This document shows positions 1 to 8,091 of a stretch of 42,037 nt of DNA, in pieces. Each line of letters begins with the position of its first letter. Within the stretch, counting starts at the first letter, position 1. The position numbers and the translations under genes were made by a program. The notes under the pieces are model-generated. The model had not been told where the DNA came from, ran no database searches, and was given only the letters and a program-made list of their open reading frames with translations. Origin of the DNA: Bryobacterales bacterium (GTDB taxonomy: Bacteria > Acidobacteriota > Terriglobia > Bryobacterales > Bryobacteraceae); contig DAIDIH010000253.1 in the NCBI GenBank assembly GCA_027459465.1, positions 1 through 42,037 on the forward strand, written 5' to 3'.

Positions 1-417
1 GAGGAGAAGCAAGGACGGGCTGAGAGCGAGAACCGCGGCAAGGCCCAGCGATTCGACATCGGTGAAGCTCAGATCCCGGAACAGGAAGAAGCACAGGCAA
101 ACCACGAGGGGCACGAAGAGCCAATTGAGGGCCAACGCGACGGAGAGGTTCGAAGGAAATGAGGGGTTGAGCCGCCAGGCAAAGGAGAGGAACAGCGGGT
201 AGAGCGGCGGATATTTTGTCTGGTAAGGCGCGCCGGGCAAGCTGGTGATTCGATAACCCGTGCCCGCGGCCAGGCTTTTCGCGCAGACGAAGTAGATACT
301 GTCGTCGTGGATCTTACTGAAACACGGCACGTCACGATTGCTCCAGGTGAACCACGCCGACGGCAAGACCAGCGCCAGCAGACACGCCGCAATCCGCACC
401 CGGAAGCCGAGTTTCAT
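1..417 (-). CDS. GT-C-type membrane glycosyltransferase, N-terminal part (runs off left edge)
   Basis: An open minus-strand frame of 139 codons starts at an ATG (415-417) and is still open at base 1, so only the N-terminus is present. The first residues form a signal-anchor-like helix. They are followed by an acidic pair, His-Asp-Asp-Ser-Ile-Tyr (about residues 38-43), and a Lys-Tyr-Pro-Pro-Leu-Tyr-Pro motif (about residues 69-75). Further hydrophobic segments come after that. An acidic motif in the first periplasmic loop followed by K-[YF]-P-P is characteristic of ArnT/PMT-like GT-C (GT39/GT83) glycosyltransferases, which use polyprenyl-phosphate sugars at the outer face of the inner membrane. 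The substrate cannot be read from this fragment. A decayed gene of the same superfamily lies at 5284-6996, so lipid or cell-surface glycosylation may be a local theme. The family call is fairly secure; the specific role is unknown. Confidence 0.7.
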   Translation of the reverse strand, partial: MKLGFRVRIAACLLALVLPSAWFTWSNRDVPCFSKIHDDSIYFVCAKSLAAGTGYRITSLPGAPYQTKYPPLYPLFLSFAWRLNPSFPSNLSVALALNWLFVPLVVCLCFFLFRDLSFTDVESLGLAAVLALSPSLLLL

Positions 418-653
418 CCCGCTAGCTAGAGTGGGCGCAGCGAGGGAAAGATATCATTCGCGGCCGAGTAAGGCAGCGGACAAGTGGTGTCCGTACCTGG
501 TAGTGTGAGTGCCGGATTTAACCGGGGCATGAGGTGAAAAAAGGCCGTTACGGGCGCGCCAGGGCGAGTGAGTAAGTATGGGAGCAAAAAGGAGCGCAAA
601 TTCTTTACTCGTCTCATGAACCCGGGATAACATCGTGAGGAGGGTACCAGGAT
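418..653. other. Divergent intergenic region, no gene seen
   Basis: This 236-bp gap separates the leftward glycosyltransferase from the rightward RcnB-like gene, so it should carry promoters for both. A 77-codon minus-strand frame spans most of it but lacks a recognisable domain and has no convincing ribosome binding site. I saw no tRNA-like T-loop and no strong promoter. A GAGGAGGG Shine-Dalgarno at 637-644 belongs to the gene starting at 654. Confidence 0.5.
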
Positions 654-1079
654 ATGCATCGGCGGAAATTGCTGGCTACGTGTCTGACGTTGTTTCCTGC
701 ATCGGCTGTTTTGCTACTCGCGCAGGACCACGGGGAAGGACACGGAAGGGGCCGGGATCGGGATGAGGGCCATGGGCGGGACAACGGCAGCGAGGTCCGC
801 TACTTCCGGCCTGAGGACTACGCCTCCGTTCGGCGCTATTACAACGGCCCTCGGAATCTCCCCCCAGGGCTGCGCAAGAAGTATGACCGGACCGGCACGC
901 TGCCTCCGGGATGGCAAAAGAAGATGCGGCCGTTTCCTCCCGAACTGCTCCGCGCACTTCCTCCTCCTCCGCCGAATTGCGGAGTTGGCTATATCGATGG
1001 CGTAGCCGTGGTGTATAACCGGGCTACGCGCGTCATTCTCGATTCGATCGACATCCTTGGAGCTGTAACCGGGCGTTGA
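654..1079 (+). CDS. RcnB/CigR-like small secreted protein
   Basis: A 141-aa protein with a signal peptide: two Arg and a Lys, then a hydrophobic core ending near Ala-Gln at residue 24. After this comes a His/Gly/Asp/Arg-rich low-complexity stretch (about 25-46). The C-terminal half contains the repeated phrase Leu-Pro-Pro-Gly plus charged residues, twice, around residues 69-91. It ends in a short beta-type segment, Gly-Tyr-Ile-Asp-Gly-Val-Ala-Val-Val-Tyr. This layout (charged linker, LPPG-W-x-K motifs, terminal G-Y..V..D/N..I module) matches periplasmic proteins annotated as RcnB or anti-virulence regulator CigR family. Some relatives are involved in metal homeostasis, but no metal role can be inferred here. 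The start is supported by GAGGAGGG nine bases upstream of the ATG. It is probably monocistronic, since about 70 bp separate it from the next gene. Confidence 0.6.
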   Translation: MHRRKLLATCLTLFPASAVLLLAQDHGEGHGRGRDRDEGHGRDNGSEVRYFRPEDYASVRRYYNGPRNLPPGLRKKYDRTGTLPPGWQKKMRPFPPELLRALPPPPPNCGVGYIDGVAVVYNRATRVILDSIDILGAVTGR

Positions 1080-1150
1080 GGGTCCGCCTACGTCGGGTCT
1101 GAACGGCGGCCGGTTGCTGCAACCTCCGATGCGCCTGCGGCAACTACAAT

Positions 1151-3175
1151 GTGGACGTGCGGTGTTCTACTGTCTGCTGGTTTCTTCCAGCAATTTTGGC
1201 CGGCGGCTTGTTGGCGCAGAACACGGCGGCCCCGGATGTCGATGTCCGGTCGATGGACATTAGCTCCGACCCCTGCGTGGACTTTTACCAGTACGCCTGT
1301 GGCGGCTGGCTGGCCGACCATCCGATCCCGCCGGATCGTTCCAGTTGGGGGCGGTTCGACGAAGTAGAAGAGCGGAACCTGGAAATTCTCCACGGGATCC
1401 TCGAACAAGCCGCCGTGCCCAGACCGGACCGGGACGCGGTGAGCCAAAAGCTCGGCGACTACTACGCGGCGTGCGTGGATGTGGACCAAATCGACAAGCG
1501 GGGTCTTGCCGCATTTGAGCCCGAATTGAAGCGGATTGCACAAATCGAAGCTAAGCCGGACCTGTTAGGCGAGATCATCCGGCTCCAGTCGACCGGTGTG
1601 AATGTCTTCTTTTCGTTCAGTTCGACCAACGACGAGAAGAATTCGCAGCGGATGATCGCCACGGTGGATCAAGGTGGGTTGGGATTACCGGATCGTGTTT
1701 ACTATTTCAAGACCGATGCCGCCTCGGCCAGACTGCGCGCCAAGTACGTGACCCACATCGCGCGGATGTTCGAGTTGACGGGCGATAGCGCGGCCCGAGC
1801 CGAGGCGGACGCGAATGCCGTGATGGGGGTCGAGGCCGGACTGGCACGAGGGGCGCTGGATCTCGAGGCGCGGCGGGTGCCTCAGAGGATTTACCACAAG
1901 ATGACGGTGGCCGAGTTAGTGTCGCTGTGTCCGGCGATCGACTGGCCGAAGTTCTTCGCGGGTCTGGGCGCGCCGCCGTTCGAGACGCTGGACATTTCCG
2001 AGCCGAATTTTTTCCGTACGATCGAGAGCGTACTGGTTCAGACGCCGCTTGAGGATCTGAAAGCGTATCTGCGCTGGCAGTATCTTCACGCGGAGGCGCG
2101 GTACCTGCCGAAGGCGTTCGAGGAAGAGAACTTCGCGTTCTTCGGCTCGACGCTCAACGGAATCTCCATGCAGCAACCGCGGTGGAAGCGCTGCGTGGAG
2201 GATACCGATTGGGCGCTGGGCGAAGCGCTCGGGCAAAAATTCCTGCGGGCAAGCTTCGGAGAGCAGGGACGGCAGCGGACGCTCGACTTGGTGCGGCAGA
2301 TCGAGCAGGCGATGGAAACGGATTTGAAGACAGTCCAGTGGATGAGCCCGGCGACGCGCGAACAAGCGCTGAAGAAACTCGCGGCGGTGCGGAGCAAAAT
2401 CGGATATCCGGAGAAGTGGCGCGACTACTCGGCGCTGGTAGTGCGCCGCGACGACGCCTTGGGCAATTTCGATCGCGCGGCGGAGTTCGAGATTCATCAT
2501 TTGATCACGAAGATCGGCACACCGGTGGATCCAGATGAGTGGGGGATGACCCCGCCGACTGTGAACGCTTACTACGATCTGTTGATGAACGATATTAATT
2601 TCCCGGCGGGCATCCTGCAGCCTCCGTTTCTCGACGGACAAGCGGGCGACCCGGCGGACTACGCCGCGCTGGGCGGGCTGATCGGGCACGAACTCACGCA
2701 TGGGTTCGACGACGAAGGACGGATGTTCGACGCGCAAGGAAACCTGAACAACTGGTGGACAGCGGAGGATGCGAAGGCCTTTGAAGCCCGTGCCCAATGT
2801 CTGGTGGACGAGTATTCGAAATTCCGGACGCAGGACGGGATGGCAGTGAACGGGAAGTTAACACTGGGTGAGAACACCGCCGACAACGGGGGATTGCGGA
2901 TCGCGTGGATGGCGTTTCTACGCGCACAGGACGGGGCGAAGGCGGATCCGAACGCGCGTTTCAGCAGCGCGCAGAAATTCTTCTTGGGTTGGGGGCAGAT
3001 CTGGTGCCAACACCGGACCGCGGAAGCTGGGCGTCTGCAGATCGACACGGACCAGCACGCGCCGGACAGATTCCGGGTAAACGGCGTGGTATCGAACATG
3101 CCCGAATTTCAGAAGGCATTCGGTTGCCGGGTGGGGCAGCCGATGGTCCGGCATCCGGCGTGCCGCGTCTGGTAA
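1151..3175 (+). CDS. M13 family zinc metallopeptidase (neprilysin/PepO-like), first tandem copy
   Basis: A 674-aa exported endopeptidase of the M13 (neprilysin) family. It has an N-terminal leader (about 1-22), the family opening Asp-Pro-Cys-x-Asp-Phe-Tyr-Gln-Tyr-Ala-Cys-Gly-Gly-Trp (about 37-50), a large helical M13_N region and a C-terminal catalytic domain. The zinc site is complete: HELTH at 513-517 (His513, Glu514, His517) and Gly-Glu-Asn-Thr-Ala-Asp (third ligand Glu574). The Asn-Ala-Tyr-Tyr substrate-binding segment and the terminal Cys-x-x-Trp are also present. The start is a GTG; an ATG two bases earlier is in another frame. The Shine-Dalgarno is poor. The length is normal for bacterial M13. 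Only 24 bp separate it from a second M13 gene, which suggests an operon formed by tandem duplication. Substrates are likely extracytoplasmic peptides. Confidence 0.93.
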   Translation: MDVRCSTVCWFLPAILAGGLLAQNTAAPDVDVRSMDISSDPCVDFYQYACGGWLADHPIPPDRSSWGRFDEVEERNLEILHGILEQAAVPRPDRDAVSQKLGDYYAACVDVDQIDKRGLAAFEPELKRIAQIEAKPDLLGEIIRLQSTGVNVFFSFSSTNDEKNSQRMIATVDQGGLGLPDRVYYFKTDAASARLRAKYVTHIARMFELTGDSAARAEADANAVMGVEAGLARGALDLEARRVPQRIYHKMTVAELVSLCPAIDWPKFFAGLGAPPFETLDISEPNFFRTIESVLVQTPLEDLKAYLRWQYLHAEARYLPKAFEEENFAFFGSTLNGISMQQPRWKRCVEDTDWALGEALGQKFLRASFGEQGRQRTLDLVRQIEQAMETDLKTVQWMSPATREQALKKLAAVRSKIGYPEKWRDYSALVVRRDDALGNFDRAAEFEIHHLITKIGTPVDPDEWGMTPPTVNAYYDLLMNDINFPAGILQPPFLDGQAGDPADYAALGGLIGHELTHGFDDEGRMFDAQGNLNNWWTAEDAKAFEARAQCLVDEYSKFRTQDGMAVNGKLTLGENTADNGGLRIAWMAFLRAQDGAKADPNARFSSAQKFFLGWGQIWCQHRTAEAGRLQIDTDQHAPDRFRVNGVVSNMPEFQKAFGCRVGQPMVRHPACRVW

Positions 3176-3199
3176 AACGACCGGATTAGAATAGGGAGC

Positions 3200-5239
3200 G
3201 TGACCCACCGACCCGTTGTGTTACTCCTGGCGAGCCTGGCCGCACCCTTCCTTTGGGCTCAGGATTCGTCTTCCGGCGCCGCCCCGGCAAAGATCCCCAG
3301 TTTCGATGTGAAAGCCATGGACACGACCGCCGACCCGTGCGTGGACTTTTATCAATATGCCTGTGGCGGATGGATGACGGCGCACCCGCTGCCGCCGGAC
3401 CGCGCAGTATGGCGCCGGTTCAACGAAGTGGCGGACCGCAATCAGGAGGTCCTGCGCCAGATTCTGGAAAAGGCAGAGGATAGGTCAAAGCCGCGGACGC
3501 CGGATCAACAGAAGATCGGCGATTTTTACGCCTCGTGCATGGACGAGGCGGCGATCGAGGCCAAGGGCACGAAACCGCTCGATGCGGAGTTGCACAAAAT
3601 CGACGCGGCGAAGAGCAAGGCGGAACTGCTGGGGGCGATCGTGAGCCTGCAGCGAACGGGAGCGAACGTGTTGTTCCGGTTCGGTCCTTCTCCAGACGCC
3701 AAGAACTCTATGCAGATGATCGGGGAAGTTACCCAAGGCGGGCTGGGGCTGCCGGACCGCGACTACTATCTGCGCGACAACCCGCGGCAGGCTTCGATCC
3801 GGAGCGCCTATGAGACGCACGTAGAAGACATGCTGGTGCTTTCGGGCGAGCCGCCGGAGAAGGCGGCGGCGGGAGCGAAAGCGGTGATGGCGATCGAGAC
3901 CGAGTTGGCGAAAGCCTCGCTCGACCGCGTGTCACGCCGCGACCCGAACAAAACCTATCACAAGATGACGCTCGCCGATCTGGAAAAGCTGTGTCCGTCG
4001 ATTCCGTGGCAGAAGTTCTTTCAGGAAGACGGCGCGCCGGCGATGGCGAGCCTGAACGTCAGCGAGCCGGACTTCTTCCGCGGACTCCAGGGCGTGATCT
4101 CGAACAGTAGCCTGGACGATCTGAAAACGTATCTGCGCTGGCAGTACGTCAATGCAAGCGCAGATCTGCTGCCGAAGAAATTCGTAGACGAAAACTTCCA
4201 CTTTTATGGACAGACTCTGACCGGAGCGAAGCAGATTCTGCCGCGGTGGAAGCGCTGTACGTCCTATACGGATCGGGCGCTGGGCGATGCTCTGGGCAAG
4301 CAGTTTGTGGAAGTAGCTTTCCCTCCGGAAGCCAAGAAGCGGACGTTGGACCTGGTGCACCAGATCGAAGCCGAGATGCGCACGGACTTGACGAACGTGG
4401 ACTGGATGACGCCGGAGACCAAGAAGCAGGCGTTCATCAAGCTGGATGCGGTGGCGAACAAAATTGGCTACCCGGACCACTGGAAGAATTATTCAACCTT
4501 GAAGATCGTGCATGGGGACGCGCTCGGCAACCAGACGCGGGCGCGTGAGTATCGCGTGGAGGACCGGTTGTCCAAGATCGGCAAGCCAGTAGACCGGAAA
4601 GAGTGGGGCATGACGCCGCCGACGGTCAACGCGTACTACAGCCCGGATGAGAACAACATCAATTTCCCCGCGGGCATACTGCAGCCGCCGTTCTATGACA
4701 ACAACGCCGACGATGCGGTGAACTACGGCGGGATCGGCGTGGTGATCGGCCACGAGTTGACGCATGGGTTCGACGACGAAGGCCGGCAGTTCGACGCTTC
4801 AGGCAATTTACGCGACTGGTGGACGCCGGAAGACGCCAAGGAATTTCTGAAGCGGGCGCAATGCTTCGTGGATGAGTATTCTTCGTTTGAGCCGGTGCCG
4901 GGAACGCACCTGAACGGCAAGCTGACACTGGGGGAGAACTCGGCTGACAACGGAGGACTGCGCCTGGCGTTCATGGCGCTGATGAAGACGCTCGACGGGC
5001 ACGAGCCGGCGAAGATCGACGGCTTCACGGCGGAGCAGAGGTTCTTCCTTTCTTACGGCCAGATCTGGTGCCAGAACCTGACGGAGCAGGCCGCGCGGCT
5101 GCAGGCGAATACGAACCCGCACTCGACGGGAAAGTTCCGCGTAGACGGAGCGGTATCGAATGATCCGGACTTTCAGAAAGCGTTTGCCTGCCACGTTGGG
5201 CAACCGATGGTCCGGAATCCAGCCTGCTGGGTGTGGTGA
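3200..5239 (+). CDS. M13 family zinc metallopeptidase (neprilysin/PepO-like), second tandem copy
   Basis: A 679-aa paralogue of the preceding protein, colinear over its whole length. It has a clear signal peptide (cleavage near Trp-Ala-Gln, about residue 21), then an Ala/Ser/Pro-rich linker and the DPCVDFYQYACGGW opening. Catalytic residues are intact: HELTH at 518-522 and the Gly-Glu-Asn-Ser-Ala-Asp motif with Glu579. The protein ends in Cys-Trp-Val-Trp. The start is a GTG at 3200 preceded by a purine-rich AATAGGGAG. The two copies have diverged in the middle region, so this is not a recent duplication. Both retain every zinc-site residue, so both are probably active, perhaps with different peptide specificity. 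A stem-loop follows the stop codon (5245-5270). Confidence 0.93.
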   Translation: MTHRPVVLLLASLAAPFLWAQDSSSGAAPAKIPSFDVKAMDTTADPCVDFYQYACGGWMTAHPLPPDRAVWRRFNEVADRNQEVLRQILEKAEDRSKPRTPDQQKIGDFYASCMDEAAIEAKGTKPLDAELHKIDAAKSKAELLGAIVSLQRTGANVLFRFGPSPDAKNSMQMIGEVTQGGLGLPDRDYYLRDNPRQASIRSAYETHVEDMLVLSGEPPEKAAAGAKAVMAIETELAKASLDRVSRRDPNKTYHKMTLADLEKLCPSIPWQKFFQEDGAPAMASLNVSEPDFFRGLQGVISNSSLDDLKTYLRWQYVNASADLLPKKFVDENFHFYGQTLTGAKQILPRWKRCTSYTDRALGDALGKQFVEVAFPPEAKKRTLDLVHQIEAEMRTDLTNVDWMTPETKKQAFIKLDAVANKIGYPDHWKNYSTLKIVHGDALGNQTRAREYRVEDRLSKIGKPVDRKEWGMTPPTVNAYYSPDENNINFPAGILQPPFYDNNADDAVNYGGIGVVIGHELTHGFDDEGRQFDASGNLRDWWTPEDAKEFLKRAQCFVDEYSSFEPVPGTHLNGKLTLGENSADNGGLRLAFMALMKTLDGHEPAKIDGFTAEQRFFLSYGQIWCQNLTEQAARLQANTNPHSTGKFRVDGAVSNDPDFQKAFACHVGQPMVRNPACWVW

Positions 5240-5244
5240 GCCCG

Positions 5245-5270
5245 AGTGGCATGCGCGTCCACGCGCCACT
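5245..5270. terminator. Candidate hairpin between convergent genes
   Basis: Six bases after the stop of the second M13 gene the DNA can fold: AGTG (5245-5248) pairs with CACT (5267-5270), and GCGCGT pairs with ACGCGC around a CC loop, with a small bulge on the 5' side. There is no T-run, so if it terminates transcription it would be atypical. It sits between the rightward peptidase gene and the leftward pseudogene. Confidence 0.35.
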
Positions 5271-5283
5271 GATTTACGGCTGA

Positions 5284-6996
5284 CTATCGCCCGCCGCAGC
5301 CGCTCGCAAAGTCGTGGCTGACCGCACGGCGTTTCTGGCTGTCGTACCACACAACCCGATAAAAGGCAGCCCCGAAACGGCAGGCAACCTCATGCCGGCG
5401 GGAAGGTCCCGGGTCGTTCAAAAATATGGTTTGCTCCGTTTGCCAGTCCGCCGCGTTCCAGTTCCCGTGCTTCGCCGTGAACTCATTCGTGGCGCCGCTT
5501 AACAACACGAGCCTCGGCGCTGGAGGTGCGATACTTGCCTGATACGCTTTTCTCCACGGGCTCAAGCGGCTCTCTATGTCCCGGATCACCCATGTGAGCG
5601 GTAGGGCCTGGGTGGCGAGCAGAACGCTCAGGGCCAAGCACGGCCGCCCCGTTCCGAATCCGCCAATCCGACACAAGAAGCGTCAGACCCCGCGCGGCCG
5701 CGATTCAGAGTAGCGCGAAGCCCTCATAGTAGTTGCGCTCGCCGTCGAAACTCCCTGAGGCGCCCATCGTCTCGAAAAAATATGCCAGGATCAGCGCGGG
5801 AAACACCGCCGACAGCAGCAGAATCTCTTTGCGAAACTGCCGCTCGCGCACACACGCGTAACCCGCGGCAAGCGCCACGAATGGAACCGTGCTGAACAGA
5901 GTGTCGACAATGGCCGGGTGCCAGACGAAGACGACATCATGAAAAATGAGCGGGAAAGATAGCGAAAGCTCCCGAATTCCCATGCTGCCTTGCGCATAAG
6001 CATAAGGCGACATTAAGAGGTTTCCCGTGAAGACTCGGTTGTCGGCCAGAAACAGAGCGACGGAAATGACTGCTGCCGCGCCGGCAATCCCGATCGCCCT
6101 TCGAAGAAAGTTCGGAGCATCCCAAGAGGCCCAGCACGTGTAAATCGTGCACAGCACAGCGATCACTGCGCCGGTATAAGGACGGATCTCGTTGCCGGCA
6201 ATGATCAGGGTGAAACAGATTGCAACTGCGACCAGGCTTTTCCGGCGGACCGCGTGAATCGCCGAACCGACTGCCCCGAGACCCACGAGAGCAGAGAACG
6301 CGTGCGAAAGGTACCCGACACGATAGAGAAGCGTGTAGCCGGAGAGAGCAACCAGTAAGACCGCTGTGTTCCTGACTGCGGTTCCGTATGGACTCGCAAT
6401 TTGATTGACTCCGGCTAACAGAAGTAACCCCAAGATGGGATTCACAAGCCAGGAGCAGTGCGCGAGATAGCCGAGGGAAAGCAATAGCGGAAAGCCCGGT
6501 GGGTATTTTGCAAACCAACCGCGCGTGGTGTCAACTTGTTGCTCAAAGTAGATCTCGGGCGGAGCGTTCACGGCAACCGCGGTCGCGCCAGGCAGTGGCG
6601 CGGCCATCACGTGGCCGGAGGAGAAGATGCGAGCTTGAAAGCTTGAAACTGATATGCGGACTCGTCCGGAATCGTATGTCCGTGGTCATAGGAGATCGCG
6701 ACGGCAACGGCGAGGACACCAAGGATGGCAGCGGCGGCGAGACGGAAGTCGCCGACGGATAATTGGCGAGGCGACACGGTCCGGTTCGACCACAGAAACC
6801 ACAGCAGCGCGGGCAGCACTATCGCAAACTGCGCGGCGACGTAGGGCAGGATCGCGTGTCTGTAATGAAGTAGTCCTAGAATCGCGCAACCTGCCAGCGA
6901 AGCTGCCGTCGCGCATACGAACAGGATCAGGGAGATGTGGCCAGACCAAAACAATCGCGCACTTCGTGCCGGAAATCTGTCTGTCGACTCGGTCAC
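5284..6996 (-). pseudogene. Decayed GT-C (ArnT/GT39-like) membrane glycosyltransferase
   Basis: Three consecutive minus-strand pieces form one family-like protein. Piece 1 (6996 to about 6649) begins with ATG and hydrophobic helices and ends in the motif Asp-Glu-Ser-Ala-Tyr-Gln-Phe-Gln-Ala. Piece 2 (about 6632 to 5708) carries Trp-Phe-Ala-Lys-Tyr-Pro-Pro-Gly-Phe-Pro-Leu-Leu and many membrane helices. Piece 3 (about 5670 to 5284) is a helix plus a soluble C-terminal domain. Pieces 1 and 2 are put out of frame by an exact 8-bp tandem duplication (6633-6648). Removing one copy gives Tyr-Gln-Phe-Gln-Ala-Arg-Ile-Phe-Ser-Ser-Gly-His, as expected for the family. Piece 2 then meets a TGA at 5705-5707 followed in frame by Ile-Ala-Ala-Ala-Arg-Gly-Leu. 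Piece 3 needs a further frame change somewhere in 5640-5683. With three lesions, the gene is almost certainly non-functional unless these are sequence errors. Confidence 0.85.
6633..6648. repeat. 8-bp perfect tandem duplication (GCTTGAAA x2)
   Basis: GCTTGAAA occurs twice back to back at 6633-6640 and 6641-6648. It lies inside the glycosyltransferase pseudogene and shifts its reading frame. Deleting one unit restores the conserved family motif, so the duplication is the direct cause of the first frameshift. Confidence 0.9.
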
Positions 6997-7041
6997 GTGG
7001 ATGAGTGTAAATCCGTTTTGCTAAACGATTCCCAGCCGGCG

Positions 7042-7974
7042 TCAGGCGAAGTGAAGCCGGAACAGGCGCGTGCCGTTCTCCCACGTGGCTTTGCGGAACA
7101 CCGTGGGCGAGGCAAGCCGCTGCGTAAGAGCAAGGGTTTCGCGCGCCACGCATTTGCCGGCCAGGCGGGCGGCTTCGGGATTGTTGTTTTGCGAAATGCC
7201 GCCGCCATGGCCGTCGGTGCAACTGCAGTCGCTGCCGAAGACGAGTTTGTCCTGGTGGCGATCGAGGAAGCCGCGGGAAAATTCGGGATCGCGCGAAAGG
7301 GCGTTATTGCCCGAGTTGGCGGACATGTCGGCGTAAAGGTTGGGGAACTCGGAGAGCCACTTGTCGGTGAGACCGCCGGGTTTGATCGGGCCTAAGGGAT
7401 AGGCGAGGTCGGTAGGCACGTCGGCACTGATGTGGGCCCAGAAAAGGTCGCCGTGTCCAAGAAAATTCGTTTTCGGGTGCGCTCGGAGGACCTTGTCGAA
7501 GTGCTCGTAGCCGGTGTTGTAGGGAAGTTCGCCGTTGAAGTGCGGGAAGGTCTGGATGTGCACCATGACGGGAACATTCATTTCGGCCGCTACGTCGTAG
7601 ACGCGGCCCATTTCGGGAGAGTCGAGGGCCAGATGGTATTTCAGCTCGCCGATGCTGACGGCGCCTTGCTTGAGCGCGGTATGGATCGCATCGACGCCGC
7701 CCGGCTCGGCGGGGTTGGCGGAGGCCGAACGGACGAAGCGGCCGGGCCTGCGCTTGATCTCCTCCACAGCCTTGGCCTCGTCGGGCGCACGCGTAAGTAA
7801 GACCGCGTTGGTGACGCCGCAACCCTGGATGTGGGTGAAGCAGGCATCCGGATCCCGGCGGAGGTGAAGGTGGGTGTCGAGAACAGGCCCGCCCCAGAGC
7901 GGGCTGTTGTCGGATCGGAGGGCGGGCGCGGCGGCGGCGGCGAGGGCCGCGGTGAGAAAGGTTCGTCGATCCAT
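7042..7974 (-). CDS. Tat-exported amidohydrolase (Amidohydro_2 family)
   Basis: A 310-aa metal-dependent hydrolase of the amidohydrolase superfamily (Amidohydro_2, TIM-barrel type). The N-terminus has a twin-arginine leader (Asp-Arg-Arg-Thr-Phe-Leu followed by an Ala-rich core). The metal-binding Asp-Thr-His-Leu-His motif is at about 33-37. Further barrel-edge motifs are Gly-Glu-Leu-Lys-Tyr-His (about 108-113), Met-Val-His-Ile-Gln, Gly-His-Gly-Asp and the late Phe-Gly-Ser-Asp. This ordering (HxH, mid-chain His residues, terminal Asp) is that of the family. Substrates in the family include lactones, carboxylates for decarboxylation and amides, and nothing here chooses between them. It is divergent from the ADOP permease across about 117 bp in which I saw no clear operator. 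Periplasmic location is inferred from the leader. Confidence 0.8.
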   Translation of the reverse strand: MDRRTFLTAALAAAAAPALRSDNSPLWGGPVLDTHLHLRRDPDACFTHIQGCGVTNAVLLTRAPDEAKAVEEIKRRPGRFVRSASANPAEPGGVDAIHTALKQGAVSIGELKYHLALDSPEMGRVYDVAAEMNVPVMVHIQTFPHFNGELPYNTGYEHFDKVLRAHPKTNFLGHGDLFWAHISADVPTDLAYPLGPIKPGGLTDKWLSEFPNLYADMSANSGNNALSRDPEFSRGFLDRHQDKLVFGSDCSCTDGHGGGISQNNNPEAARLAGKCVARETLALTQRLASPTVFRKATWENGTRLFRLHFA

Positions 7975-8091
7975 GGGGGTGATGACGATTTTGTCACAGA
8001 CCGGGCGCTATCGGATTTCGCGGGTTTGTAATTTTTCGTGAAACTCTCGCGCTGAAAGTCCGTAATAGTCAGCAGGGTTGAACGAGAGACG

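Noticed and set aside
426-659. A 77-codon minus-strand ORF in the first intergenic gap
   Set aside because: No domain or leader and no convincing ribosome binding site; it overlaps the start of the RcnB-like gene.
7042-7974. The amidohydrolase as the missing fuconolactonase of the fucose pathway
   Set aside because: Fuconolactonases do belong to the same superfamily, but this protein has a Tat leader, lies 10 kb outside the operon and has no shared operator; the link is not supported.
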